64,000 nt of DNA from Siphonodentalium dalli (GCA_032622095.1 CP136064.1:128079605-128143604), one strand, 5' to 3'. Positions 1 to 9,246 are shown, counted from the first letter of the stretch. Notes: a model not told the origin generated them from the letters alone. Program-made: numbers and translations.

Positions 1-245
1 ATGTCGTGATCCGACTCAAATTTGGTATGTAGGCCTACTTTGATCCTGAGAACAATATGGGCAGGTCCAATTTCATGTGCGACCGTGTCCTTGACCTCGC
101 TCATATAGGCATGTTTCTGGACCTCGACACAAATTTGGTATGTAGGCCTACTTTGATCCCGGGAACAATATGGGCAGATCCAATTTCATGTGTGACCGTG
201 TCTTGGCCTCACTCATATATGCTCATATAGGCATGTTTCTGGACC
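1..245. repeat. two imperfect copies of a 113-bp tandem repeat
   Basis: The block starting CAAATTTGGTATGTAGGCC at 17 recurs at 130. Both copies continue through an AACAATATGGGCAG segment to a CTCATATAGGCATGTTTCTGG segment. The second copy carries several substitutions and a short internal duplication of CTCATAT. It begins at the window edge, so more copies may lie to the left. No coding function is evident. Confidence 0.85.
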
Positions 246-867
246 GATTAAACAATAGTTTGTCCAGATGCTGTATATTCTGCCCAGACAGAGGCGATCA
301 CAAATAAATCCCTAAATAGACCGAAGTCGGGCACATCAGCTAGTATATAAATATATATATATCAGATTATGGAGGGTGGATTTCCACCAGTTCTTTAAAC
401 TTCATCATCTTCAGAGCTATCCCTTCTGTAACCACAATCATTATACTGCGGAAGTGTTCAGAATCAATGTAATGAACAGGTTAGGCTCATCCTGAATTCA
501 ACTATTATAGTTATATACAATTATAATAGATAAGTATGGATATCTTCATTGCTATATGTATGAGAAAGGATCCTTCGCTGTGAAACATGGATACAGATCA
601 ATGGTAATTAAAGATTCCTCTTGTTGATTGTGGCTTGCAGGCATTAACCCTATCTTTACTAAATGGATTCTCCCATCAGTTATGAGTATACATTGGATTG
701 ATCTATTTATTCATCTGAAGGGGTGTTCAAGAAATATAAGCACATAAATGACAAACAAAAAGATAATACAAGTGCAAAATGATTCCTATTCGTTATGGGG
801 GAAAGGTTCAGATAATTAGTCAACAAACAGCCTGTGGTCTCGGGGGGAACAACTCACCAATGAGCAT

Positions 868-1081
868 TTAACCCTTTCAGTGCCAAGACGATTTTTGTAT
901 CAACCCATTTTTCCTAAATTTTTAATCAAATTTATTGATTATAATAATGTGATACATTGATGGAAAGAGCTCTTAGAGCTCTTTCCATCAATGTATCACA
1001 TTATTATAATCAATAAATTTAAAAAAATGATGAAGGAAATATGGGTTGATACAAAAATCGGACTTGCACTGAAAGGGTTAA
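868..1081. mobile_element. piggyBac-type MITE (214 bp, TTAA-flanked near-palindrome)
   Basis: The element is a long imperfect hairpin whose symmetry centre is at 974-975 (GAGCTC TTA GAGCTC). Its ends are TTAACCCTTTCAGTGC on the left and GCACTGAAAGGGTTAA on the right. The TTAA at both ends (868-871 and 1078-1081) and the CCC/GGG termini are the hallmarks of piggyBac-superfamily insertions, which duplicate a TTAA target. There is no room for a transposase, so it is a non-autonomous element that would have to be mobilised in trans. The arms differ by a few substitutions and indels, mostly at 909-927 against 1020-1040, so it is not brand new. Confidence 0.85.
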
Positions 1082-1327
1082 GCAAAGAAGAGGTTAAATT
1101 GTGATTTTTGGAAAATGATCAATCATATACATGGTCCGTTCTGTTGGGAGATAGGTCAGAGTTAGTTAGAATAATTTATTACATTCCTGTGTTGAATTCA
1201 GGATGTACCTGACCTGTCCCTAATTGTAAACTTTTTCTCTTGTATTGTCGCTGTGTTGTGCTGCCTTTTAACTTACAAGCTACAATCTACAAGCAGAACC
1301 TTTTTATTCTTTTGATTGCGAAAGGCT

Positions 1328-1429
1328 GAAGCCAGCCTTATTAGTGCTCCCACGGCTAAATGAAGCCAGCCTTATTAGTGCTCCCACGGCTAAATGAAGC
1401 CAGCCTTATTAGTGCTCCCACGGCTAAAT
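1328..1429. repeat. three exact copies of a 34-bp tandem repeat
   Basis: The unit starts GAAGCCAGCCTTATTAGTGC and ends CACGGCTAAAT. It is repeated without mismatch at 1328-1361, 1362-1395 and 1396-1429. The identity suggests recent slippage or an assembly expansion. No gene is associated. Confidence 0.92.
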
Positions 1430-2424
1430 GAATCTGATGTGATGACAAACACTGAAATACTCCTAAATACTTTATTTGTGCAAAAACATGATTCTATAAT
1501 AACAATAATCTTCAAAAATTTAAATATTAAATAGTATTTACTTGTGAAATACAACAAGGATTTCATATTTAGTATAATGGACAATTATTATGCCAGCAGT
1601 CTATAACAAAAAGATATGACAATATGCAATAAGGGTTCTGCCCATTCTGAATCATTTCCCCAGTTTGAAATATTGAAATGGTATTATGCACTATTCGAAA
1701 GTTATAAAGGTCAGATAAACAATAATGGTCAGGATGTTTCTGTTTCTGGGCATCAGCGTATGATGCAAGAGTGATTGAGGTGGCATAGAAGGTGGGAGGA
1801 GTTATATAGCGCTAAAAACATGCCTTCTTATAATCTGCTGTGTAATCTCTATACGAAAATGATAGGAAAAAATTACCCTTTTTTTTGGTTCTGAAGTTGT
1901 AATTACTATGACTTAATTAAACAAGCCTTTCAAGTATTAATGGACCAATTTTTATCCCCATTATTGGGAAGGATGGTTACAAAAACCGAGGTATGAAACA
2001 ATGTATAATTTGCGGATTGAACACAGGCCTTTAATACTGAATCAATCCTAAGATTTGTGTCAGGTTCTAAAAATACATGTACAGAAACTTTGACTAAATT
2101 GCCTTTGACTAAAACCGCCTACGTGATTAAATTATGACTACCACAATCCATGCCATAGTTCATGGGATATGATGATGACTGACAAGCTTATTCCATGACA
2201 TAATGCTAGTCAGAAATTCATCTTTAAATCCATAATCTTGGTTAATACAGAATCCATTCAGTCGGTTATGGTGTGACGCTTAATCAGACTTCCAAGTTTG
2301 TTGAGGAAGCCTTTCTGTCATGACTTGGATTTTACGCTTGATAAGTTGTTGATGAGACATTGCCACCATGACCCGTCCAGTTGGTGTGGATATGAGTACC
2401 AGGGTTAGACAACAGCTCATAGGT

Positions 2425-2524
2425 NNNNNNNNNNNNNNNNNNNNNNNNNNNNNNNNNNNNNNNNNNNNNNNNNNNNNNNNNNNNNNNNNNNNNNNNNNNN
2501 NNNNNNNNNNNNNNNNNNNNNNNN
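2425..2524. other. assembly gap (100 N)
   Basis: Exactly 100 N separate the flank from the first array unit. A round 100-N run is the usual placeholder for a gap of unknown size. Its position at the array border means that further units, or the true junction, may be missing. Confidence 0.97.
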
Positions 2525-2619
2525 AACAAGCCCAAGGGCTTTTGTTAAGTTTGCTCCCTTTTTTTTCGCGCCCACTCTTCATTAAGTGTAGAGGGGGGTC
2601 AGACGGGAAGGAATGGAAA

Positions 2620-2673
2620 TATTATAATAATAATAATAATAATAGTAATGATGATGTTATGATAGACAGGAAG

Positions 2674-2726
<53 letters not shown>

Positions 2727-2765
2727 AGGAGTGAAAGAAGACGGACAGAGAGAGAGAGAGAAAAG
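2620..2765. repeat. compound microsatellite (AAT)n-(TA)n-(GA)n
   Basis: An AAT/TAA run is followed by two TA runs split by CATA and then two GA runs. Repeat numbers differ in almost every unit, so this is the easiest tag for telling units apart. Equivalent positions: 10072-10216, 17521-17656, 24956-25094, 34888-35034, 42333-42468, 47667-47800, 53001-53130 and 58324-58466. A CT-rich tract follows about 60 bp downstream in every unit. In unit 4 that tract contains one extra TTTCTCCCCCTC block near 25200. Confidence 0.93.
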
Positions 2766-3257
2766 AACATTAAATTTAACAGTGAAAAAAATGCGTTAAA
2801 TTTTCATGAACACACGGCAGTTGTAGCACTCCTCCTCTCCCTTTCTCCCTCTCTTTCTCCCCCTCACTCACTCTGTATCTCGCTCTGTCTCTCTGACCTC
2901 AGCAGATTCATAAATTTTCTACGATTATTAAAATCATCATTATCATGTTATACATATCCTGTCATTCATATCATGTACTCTTCAACTTGGCCTCTTACCC
3001 TCTGCTCTTCTTATATAGTCAATGTCTTTTTCTTTTCTGATGAGATAACTCAACATAAGTGATGACTCGATTGTTGTTAAATCCTCTTCAACCTCATCTA
3101 TTCTAAATTATGTCATAAATAAACATTTGTAAAAAAAATATTATATATGTTCTTTGAGGGTAGAATTAAATATTGTTTAAACCAGACCTGTGCAAACTAA
3201 GTGAGGCATACCATGACTAATTAATATTTCAACTCAATGGAACCAAAATTGTCACTT

Positions 3258-3960
3258 GGTCTGAAAATGGCTGCCAAGATGGCGACCAAACATGGGAAAT
3301 GGTAAATATTGACTCAGCATGCCATGTAATCGCTTACAAGTTGTGGTCGATGAATAAAATTGGCTATTCTGTCTTATATACTTTAAATTCTAACATTTCT
3401 GATGCACACTGGTTAAGTGTTAACAATGTGACCACTGAAATTACCAGAATTATTGGATTTTTCTATCACAAACTTAACATAAAAATTGGCAAAAATTTAC
3501 TTTTCAGGTTTTGGCCATTTATTCAAGTAAATGGAAGTATCTTTGGTATCAGAGATGTTTATTGTTTTAATCTGTCTTAAATGCGTCACACGAATGTGTT
3601 TTTAGACAAAATTACTCAAGGTGGCTTCCAAAATGGCAACCAATTTGGTAAAACCAAAAAAGATGATTTTTGTTACATATATCCCGAACATTATTCTGTT
3701 CCCAAGAGTTAGAAAATTATAACTCACTTGTTTATTACCATGTTGTGCTTAATCCAATGACTACTACATGTTTCATTCTCTGAGGCATGACAAATTCCTT
3801 TTAAATGATATACTGCAGTATGGAATTTTGTCAAAAATGTCTTCTGGGACTCTGGCCATATTTTTGAACGGAAATAGGCAGAACGTCTAAACGAAATTGA
3901 GTGAAACCATATTATGTGGCTACTCTCGACAATTAGCATGAACATCAACTTAATATATGG
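3258..3960. repeat. 0.7-kb element, copy A
   Basis: This segment is related in direct orientation to about 6510-7560 of the same unit. Shared landmarks, in order, are GATGAATAAAATTGGCTATTC, TTGGATTTT..TCACAAACTT, ATTACTCAAGRTGGCTTCC, ACATATATCC and GGCATGACAAATTC. By eye the two copies are roughly 70-75% alike, far more diverged than unit-to-unit homologues. The duplication therefore predates amplification of the array. The open frames inside it are not conserved between copies A and B, so I treat it as non-coding repeat. Confidence 0.8.
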
Positions 3961-3984
3961 TGTATGTTTTTTTGCCGAATAACC

Positions 3985-5790
3985 CTAAAATGTCAATGTC
4001 AAGATCCATGACGAATTTCATAATGATCCTATCAAAGGTACGTCTTGTAGCCTTTGCCAAAGGATTTAGTCATGCAAAGAGTAAAATCCAAGATTGCTGC
4101 CATGCTTTATGGCCGAATGACCCCAACATGACTCGTTTCCATCTACATGTCAATGTCAACGCCCATGACAAATTTCATAATGATCCAACCAAAGGTATGA
4201 CCTGTAGCCCGTGCCAAAGGATTTAGTCAGGCAAAGAGTAAAATCCAAGATGGCTGCCAGCGGCCATGTTTTATGGCCGAATGACCCCAAAATGAATTGT
4301 TCCCATCAGAGATCAGCTGAGATCAGTCTCCTACCCAGGATTAACCGCTGCCCGCGCCCATATGTTGCCCGCGCCCACACGTATTGCGAAGAAATGTCTC
4401 ATTTATGTATTTGAGACGTTTGTAGGTTACAATTCATTCTGCATTATTCTGAGAAGCTGAACAGCCCAAATTCATTTGAAAATTGTCTAGATCAAGTTAG
4501 AATGAATTACAACTGACAAAACGCATCAATAAACGAAAGTGTCAATGACAATGTAGCTCAACTTGGAAAGGGACTAATTTCATGTGTTACAGTCAATGGA
4601 GCGATAGAAATGCGGAAAGTTGAAATGTCTAAGTAATATCAGATTATCAACATGAAGATATATACATGTATATATATAAAGTAAAATCCAAGATGGTTGC
4701 TGACAGCCGTATGTTTTTGAATGCAACTAAAAAACATTTGATAGCTTCCATCTAGTAAATCAATATCAAGATTAATATGAAGTTTGATGATGATCCGCTG
4801 AGGGGAGTGGAATGTAGGGTGTGCGAAAGGATTTAGTCATGCAGAGAGTAAAATCCAAGATGGCTGCCAGCTGACATGTTTTATGGTCGAATGACCCCAA
4901 AATGACTCGTTTCCCATTTACGTGTCAATGTTAACATCCATGATGATCAGACGAAAACTCCGGCCTGTAGCCCGTGCTAATGGATTGAATTTTGAAATCC
5001 AAGATGCCGCTGGCGGCCATATTGTTTTGCCGAATGATCCCAAATTGACTCGTTCCCATCTACATGTCAAGAGCCATGACAAATTTCATAATGATCAGAC
5101 CAAAGGTACGACTCACTTGTAGCCTGTGCCAAATGATTTAGTCGTGCAAAGAGAAAATCCAAGATTGCTGCCAGCGGCCATATTTTATGGTCGAATGACC
5201 CCAACATGACTCGTTCCCATTTACATGTCAATGTCAACGCCCATGACAAATTTCATAATGATCCGACCAAAGGTATGACCTGGAGCCCGTGCCAAAGGAT
5301 TTAGTCAGGCGAAGAGTAAAATCCAAGATGGCTGTGAGCGGCCATGTTTTGTGGCCGAATGACCCCAAAATAACTTGTTCCCATCTACATGTCATTGTTA
5401 ACATCCATGACACATTTCATTATTATCAGACCAAAGGTATGACCTGCAGCCCATACCAAACAATTTAGTCATGCAAAGAGTAAAATACAAGATGGCTGCC
5501 GGCGGCCATATTTTATGGCTGATCGACCCCAAAATTACTCGTTCCCATCTACATGTCAATATTAACATCCATGACAAATTTCATGATGGTCAGACAAACA
5601 GTAGGACCTGTATCCCGTGCTAATCGATTGAATTTTGAATTCCAAGATGGCCGCTGGCAGCCATTTTTTTTTCTCGAATGACCCCAAAATGACTCGTTCC
5701 CATCTACATGTCAATGTCAACAGCTATGACAAATTTTATAATGATCCGACCAAAGGTACGACCTGTAGCCCGTGCTAAAGGAAATTGTTG
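3985..5790. repeat. diverged 145-165-bp satellite block with GCCAT palindromes
   Basis: About nine degenerate tandem copies can be aligned on CCAAGATGGC-type anchors at 4088, 4245, 4688, 4855, 4999, 5159, 5323, 5488 and 5642 (spacings mostly 144-167). A ~370-bp unrelated insertion lies between the second and third. Each copy carries a palindrome such as CGGCCATGTTTTATGGCCG, then GAATGACCCCAAAATGACTCG, ATCTACATGTCAATGT and CATGACAAATTTCATAATGATC. Equivalent blocks: about 11439-13244, 18879-20688, 26330-28140 and 28807-30612 (unit 4, twice), 36257-38062 and 59694-61502. Units 6-8 keep only the last copies, about 43137-43384, 48469-48716 and 53799-54046. The 66-89-residue open frames here are by-products of the repeat. 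Confidence 0.88.
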
Positions 5791-6024
5791 ACGAATCACA
5801 CTCGCACAGATACACGCACGACGGATACCAAGCCATGACAATAGCTCAAACTCTACAAAGTAAAGTTGAGCTAAAAATGTTATATTTAATTAAGAAAAGA
5901 CACACACCGGCAGCGTTCGGACATCGCGTTGCGAGGGGACTGCACTCTGTTTTGCCGCAGCTTGCGATTTTCGCTGGCGTCATGCCCAGCTTGTTGACCA
6001 TTGAACACGGGGGAGTAGAGTCTG

Positions 6025-6121
6025 AGCTGCATATAGACCCCTCCCATATGTGGATTTTGTGTGTGATTATGATATATGTGTAGAACTGTATCAGTGCTTC
6101 ATTTGCCGGTTGTTTGCCATC
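6025..6121 (+). repeat. inverted-repeat arm 1 (97 bp)
   Basis: This stretch, from AGCTGCATATAG to CCGGTTGTTTGCCATC, matches the reverse complement of 7853-7955 with a few substitutions and small indels. Both arms end sharply at GCCATC; beyond it the sequences are unrelated. It is present in every unit. Confidence 0.75.
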
Positions 6122-6509
6122 TGGCTATTGGGGCTTTCTAGAGTTGTCGGTCATTGAATCCAAGATGGCCGCCGAAACTGAATATCTGACTTGGTAAATT
6201 TTAATCAGCAAGTAATCAGGAAGATTGTGAGGTTATAGCTATTAAGTCGTGCGATATGTCATTATATTACTAATTGAATACACCATATTTATTGGTATGA
6301 ATAAATTTCATATATTCAAAATGGCCGCCAAAATGGTCACCGGAAGTGTACAATGGCGCTTTTTCAGTAATATTTTCTAGATCACTTTTTGTTGTTTGAA
6401 ACTGGTTAAGAATTGTTACTTTGTTTTTGCATTGTTTATATTTTCTGGTCATTGGGGCAATGAAATAAGACATTCTTGGTGTCCCTTACGATCCGTCAAT
6501 AATTTGATT

Positions 6510-7560
6510 TTTACAGAACGCCAAAATAGCCGCCAAAATATGGAAAATTGTGAAGATTTCCGCGGTGTACCCTGCAAATCGCTTTGTTGTGGTTGATGAA
6601 TAAAATTGGCTATTCTACATTACCAACATGTCTGTTGCACATTGGTTAATTGTTAGTATTGTAACTACTGGCATTGCCATAAATATTGGATTTTACTCTC
6701 ACAAACTTGACAATCGGCAAAAATTCACTTTCATGTTTGGACTATTAAAATGTAACTAACTTTGGTATGAAATGTGTTTATTGTTTTGAACTATTTTAAA
6801 TGTGTCAAACCAAATTACTCAAGATGGCTTCCAAAATGTCAACCAACTTGGGTAAAATGTTCATTTTTCACATATATCCGGAACATAATATTATTCTCTG
6901 CTGTTCCGAAAAGTTAGCAAACTGTGACTCACTTGGTTACTATGCATGTTAGGTCATCAACTGACAACTAAATATTCTACCTGATTGTCTGAGTTCCTTA
7001 TGAGGGTGGCGAACCCCCCCTCCCCCCTACCTCCGGAATCCGGCTTAAAACTTACCCCGGCATCCGGAATACTCCATAAAAGAGAGACGGCATCCGGCAT
7101 ACACTTTCTTCTCAAATGATACGAGGAATTAAATCGTGCGTGTTAAAACGCAACATGTGGTGCCTAGCTATATTTACCATTTCTAACCGATTCTATTCAA
7201 TCAATGTAACTTTTCCACTATTCTAGTGTGGTGCACTCGGCGTTATACAAACTAACGTAGATTATCAACGTTTTAACCCGTCAAGCAGATGCCAGGTGGA
7301 AGTCAACTCTATCGGGGAATATAGCAAACCACAGGTCATCATTACGATCTATTTGAACACTAATATTATTAGTCACCCTCCCTCATATGGGGCATGACAA
7401 ATTCATTTTAAAATTGCAATATGGAATTTGGCTGAAAACCTCTTTTGGGATTATGGCCATATTTTGAAAGGAAATTGGCAGAATCGAAACTGAGATGAAC
7501 CACAATATGTGGCTATTTTGGCCCATTTGGATCAAAATGGATCAACTTGATACAAGGGCT
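6510..7560. repeat. 0.7-kb element, copy B, interrupted
   Basis: This is the diverged partner of 3258-3960. Homology stops near 6960 and resumes at about 7385 (GGGGCATGACAAATTC). The intervening ~425 bp are specific to copy B: a poly-C tract at 7014-7028 whose length varies between units, a CCGGAATCCGG palindrome and two CATCCGG words at about 7033-7097, and unrecognised AT-rich sequence. The layout suggests an insertion into copy B after the duplication. Confidence 0.72.
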
Positions 7561-7830
7561 ATGGAGGCCATGGTGGCAGCCAGGTAGTTACTGTATGGTC
7601 ATAGGTGGTGTGAATAGGAATACAAGGAGTTGTTTTATGGTCACGAATGATGTTAATAGATATACAAGGGGTGGTCATGATTGGGGTGTCCATTGTGAGA
7701 TGCATGAGATACACGTAGTTGCTGGATGGTCATGTGTGAGGTGAAGATGTGGTGTGACTGTATGCATGGTTGCATGGTTATGTGTGGATGCACGGGTATA
7801 CACGATGTGACTGTACATGGTCATCTATAT
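7545..7830. repeat. degenerate minisatellite (about 43 bp period)
   Basis: ATGGTCA-type words followed by GTGGTGTGAATAGG or ATGATGTTAATAG and ATACAAGG recur at roughly 43-bp spacing, then decay into TGCATGGTT/GTGTGGATG variants. It is present in all nine units just downstream of the nanos 3' end. No coding signal was found. Confidence 0.55.
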
Positions 7831-7852
7831 GTTGTTTATGTATATATGTAGT

Positions 7853-7955
7853 GATGGCAAACAACCGGCAAATTGAGGGACTGATATAGTTATACAAGGA
7901 TATCATAACCACACAAAAAACCCGCAAATGGTGGAGGGGGGCTATATATGCAGCT
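7853..7955 (-). repeat. inverted-repeat arm 2 (103 bp)
   Basis: This is the reverse-complement partner of 6025-6121. The arms are about 1.7 kb apart and roughly 80% alike by eye. They could be two opposite insertions of one short dispersed element, or the ends of a dead DNA transposon. No target-site duplication could be recognised. Confidence 0.75.
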
Positions 7956-8071
7956 AAATCGCACCCAATCAACTATAGCCAATTCCCAAAACTGCTGCTT
8001 CAGAACAAGTTAGTGTTTTTTTTTTTGGATTTGCAATAAAACGAGAGATATATAATAAGAGAAAGATCACA

Positions 8072-8077
8072 TTTATT
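8072..8077 (-). terminator. poly(A) signal AATAAA, nanos copy 1
   Basis: AATAAA on the minus strand, 210 nt past the stop codon. It gives a predicted 3'UTR of about 225-240 nt. A genomic run of 11 A (minus strand) lies about 45 nt further on. Confidence 0.75.
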
Positions 8078-8236
8078 ACTGAAAATATAAACATCATTCA
8101 TTCATATAACATTGGCATAATATATAACATTGGTTCCATTCAAGGAATCAGTTCAATCACATGTAGTAAGCACTATACATATATGCACACTGGCAAGCAC
8201 GGGAACGGATTTGCACTATATTGAATACATTTTTGG

Positions 8237-8255
8237 TGTACGGTTGAGACGTACA
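8237..8255 (-). promoter_or_regulatory. 3'UTR hairpin (6-bp stem, 7-nt loop)
   Basis: TGTACG-TCTCAAC-CGTACA on the minus strand forms a perfect 6-bp stem 32-50 nt after the nanos stop codon. It is unchanged in all nine units: 15687-15705, 23120-23138, 33050-33068, 40494-40512, 45825-45843, 51159-51177, 56488-56506 and 63944-63962. The stem is short and could be chance. The 3'UTR is of interest because nanos mRNAs are commonly controlled through it. Confidence 0.35.
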
Positions 8256-8286
8256 AGTACGAGTCACTTCAGTCTCAGTCATAGAA

Positions 8287-8868
8287 TCACATGAAGGATC
8301 GGGTATTTCCGCCGTAGTTTTGAGGACAGTACTTGATTGTGTGAGAATCGTCGCCTGTCTTCCTGCAGATAGGACAAACGTACCGTCTCAGAATGGGACA
8401 CGTGGTTTTGCCGGCCGAGTTCTTCAGCACGTGGCAGGAGTACACTTCTACGTCTTCGCCGTTGTTTCTGCAGAACACGCACAGAGGCTTTCTTGTCTTC
8501 TTGTTCTTAGACGCCACATATTCCTGGAGAACGTCACCGGAACACTGAACGTCACTTTCGTCGAGCGAGAGAAGTGTTGCGTCGAGGGTTTTGTAACTTC
8601 GTGCGGCTGACTGATACACGTCGAAATCATCGAGGTCGGTTTCAATGCCGTTGCGACGAAATTCGTCGTATGCGTTGCATCTTGCGTTGTCGAGCTCCAG
8701 CAGATCGTTGGTGTGGTCGATGGTAGTAGGCATCGTTGCTGATATGTCCTTGAGAATTGTGAACGGACTGTCAATGACGGTTGTCTTGCTTTCAGCTCTT
8801 GGAACGTAATTTCCGAATGGGTTCAAACTAACGAACATTTCTTCGTTATCATCAAGGAAGAATTCCAT
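8287..8868 (-). CDS. nanos: Nanos zinc-finger protein, copy 1 (193 aa)
   Basis: Nanos proteins bind RNA with Pumilio and recruit deadenylases to silence mRNAs in germ-cell precursors. The C-terminal part has the complete tandem CCHC Nanos finger: C130-x2-C133-x12-H146-x10-C157-x7-C165-x2-C168-x7-H176-x4-C181, with the family motifs TCPILR and HTIKYCP. The N-terminal ~125 residues are acidic and low in similarity. An [10 protein letters not shown] stretch at 12-21 might be a divergent NOT1-interacting motif, but this is weak. The gene is one exon. I chose the ATG at 8868 because it follows a TATA/initiator promoter at the right distance and has A at -3 and G at +4. The same frame stays open for 84 more codons, but those lie across and upstream of the promoter. 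This copy alone has N8; others have T8. It has C145 next to ligand H146. Confidence 0.96.
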   Translation of the reverse strand: MEFFLDDNEEMFVSLNPFGNYVPRAESKTTVIDSPFTILKDISATMPTTIDHTNDLLELDNARCNAYDEFRRNGIETDLDDFDVYQSAARSYKTLDATLLSLDESDVQCSGDVLQEYVASKNKKTRKPLCVFCRNNGEDVEVYSCHVLKNSAGKTTCPILRRYVCPICRKTGDDSHTIKYCPQNYGGNTRSFM

Positions 8869-8951
8869 TGTAAAAACTGTTGAGTAAAACTGAGTCTGGA
8901 TACTGAATGTGATGGTACTAGTTATCGTATGGTAATGGTTGTGAGAGCGAA

Positions 8952-9041
8952 TGACATTTGCAGCCTGTACCGGTCTATTTATTACACTCTGGGCGTCCCC
9001 CAGTTGGTGCATGGGGGTTGACACCTGGTCAACTCCATTGG
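8952..9041 (-). promoter_or_regulatory. nanos copy 1 core promoter (CCAAT, TATA, initiator)
   Basis: Reading on the minus strand: CCAAT at 9041-9037, ATAAATA at 8982-8976, and an initiator GTCATTC whose A is at 8952. The TATA box starts 30 nt before that A and the CCAAT box lies about 85 nt before it, the textbook spacing. The leader is 84 nt and has no upstream ATG. Between the CCAAT and TATA boxes is a perfect inverted repeat, GTTGAC-ACCTG-GTCAAC (9017-9033), which overlaps a CACCTG E-box. The start site is predicted, not measured. Confidence 0.8.
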
Positions 9042-9177
9042 GCTTCGTTGAAAACCTTTCAGGATATTCTAGCCAATCGCGTATCAGCGTTGTGAAAACA
9101 TATAGTAAGCTAGTTACCACCGCAATTGACTAATTTGAATGTTGTTTTATCGTCGCTGAACATCACAGGAACCAAAA

Positions 9178-9246
9178 ATGTCTCCATCGACGCCGAAAGT
9201 CGGTAAGAACATTATCAACGGATGGTACAATGGATGGTACATCTAA
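9178..9246 (+). other. conserved divergent 22-codon ORF / possible orphan first exon
   Basis: An ATG in AACCAAAAATG context begins MSPSTPKVGKN and ends at TAA after 22 codons. The eighth codon is followed by G|GTAAGAAC, a strong 5' splice-site match. CATCACAG just upstream resembles a 3' splice site, which would define a 34-nt exon at 9169-9202. It starts 226 bp from the nanos start site on the opposite strand, so the nanos promoter may be bidirectional. The ORF is preserved in all eight complete units: 16628-16696, 24061-24129, 33991-34059, 41437-41505, 46769-46837, 52103-52171 and 57426-57494. It could be the first coding exon of a neighbour captured during duplication, or chance. I recognise no protein family. 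Confidence 0.25.

Larger units (their letters stand above)
1..2424. other. single-copy flank left of the nanos array
   Basis: This AT-rich stretch does not recur in the array units that follow. I see no supportable gene in it; the open frames are short and have no recognisable domain. It holds a 2 x 113-bp repeat (1-245), a short TA microsatellite (about 341-363), a piggyBac-type MITE (868-1081) and a 3 x 34-bp repeat (1328-1429). The last ~140 bases before the gap are open on the minus strand in two frames, but I recognise nothing in either translation. Confidence 0.7.

Noticed and set aside
2280-2424. Possible coding fragment on the minus strand ending at the gap
   Set aside because: Two frames are open over only ~140 real bases, the rest is N, and no domain is recognisable.
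3957-5249. 60-89-aa open frames in the satellite, repeated in every long unit
   Set aside because: They follow the satellite periodicity and are interrupted by stops in other copies of the same repeat.
3985-5790. CRISPR-like regularly spaced repeat
   Set aside because: The repeats are diverged, contiguous and 145-165 bp long with no unique spacers, in a eukaryotic setting.
5772-6083. 103-aa plus-strand ORF recurring in all units
   Set aside because: Its start lies in the end of the satellite and its end in the 97-bp inverted-repeat arm. It has no recognisable domain. Its persistence is explained by unit homogenisation. The in-frame 3-bp insertion in unit 4 is suggestive but not enough.
8320-8774. 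96-108-aa open frames overlapping nanos on both strands
   Set aside because: They are shadows of the nanos coding frame, with no family match or independent promoter.
8869-9120. 84-codon N-terminal extension of the nanos open frame (277-aa reading)
   Set aside because: It runs across the predicted leader, initiator, TATA and CCAAT boxes. Its sequence is not Nanos-like, copy 8 has lost two codons in it, and the internal ATG at 8868 has strong context.
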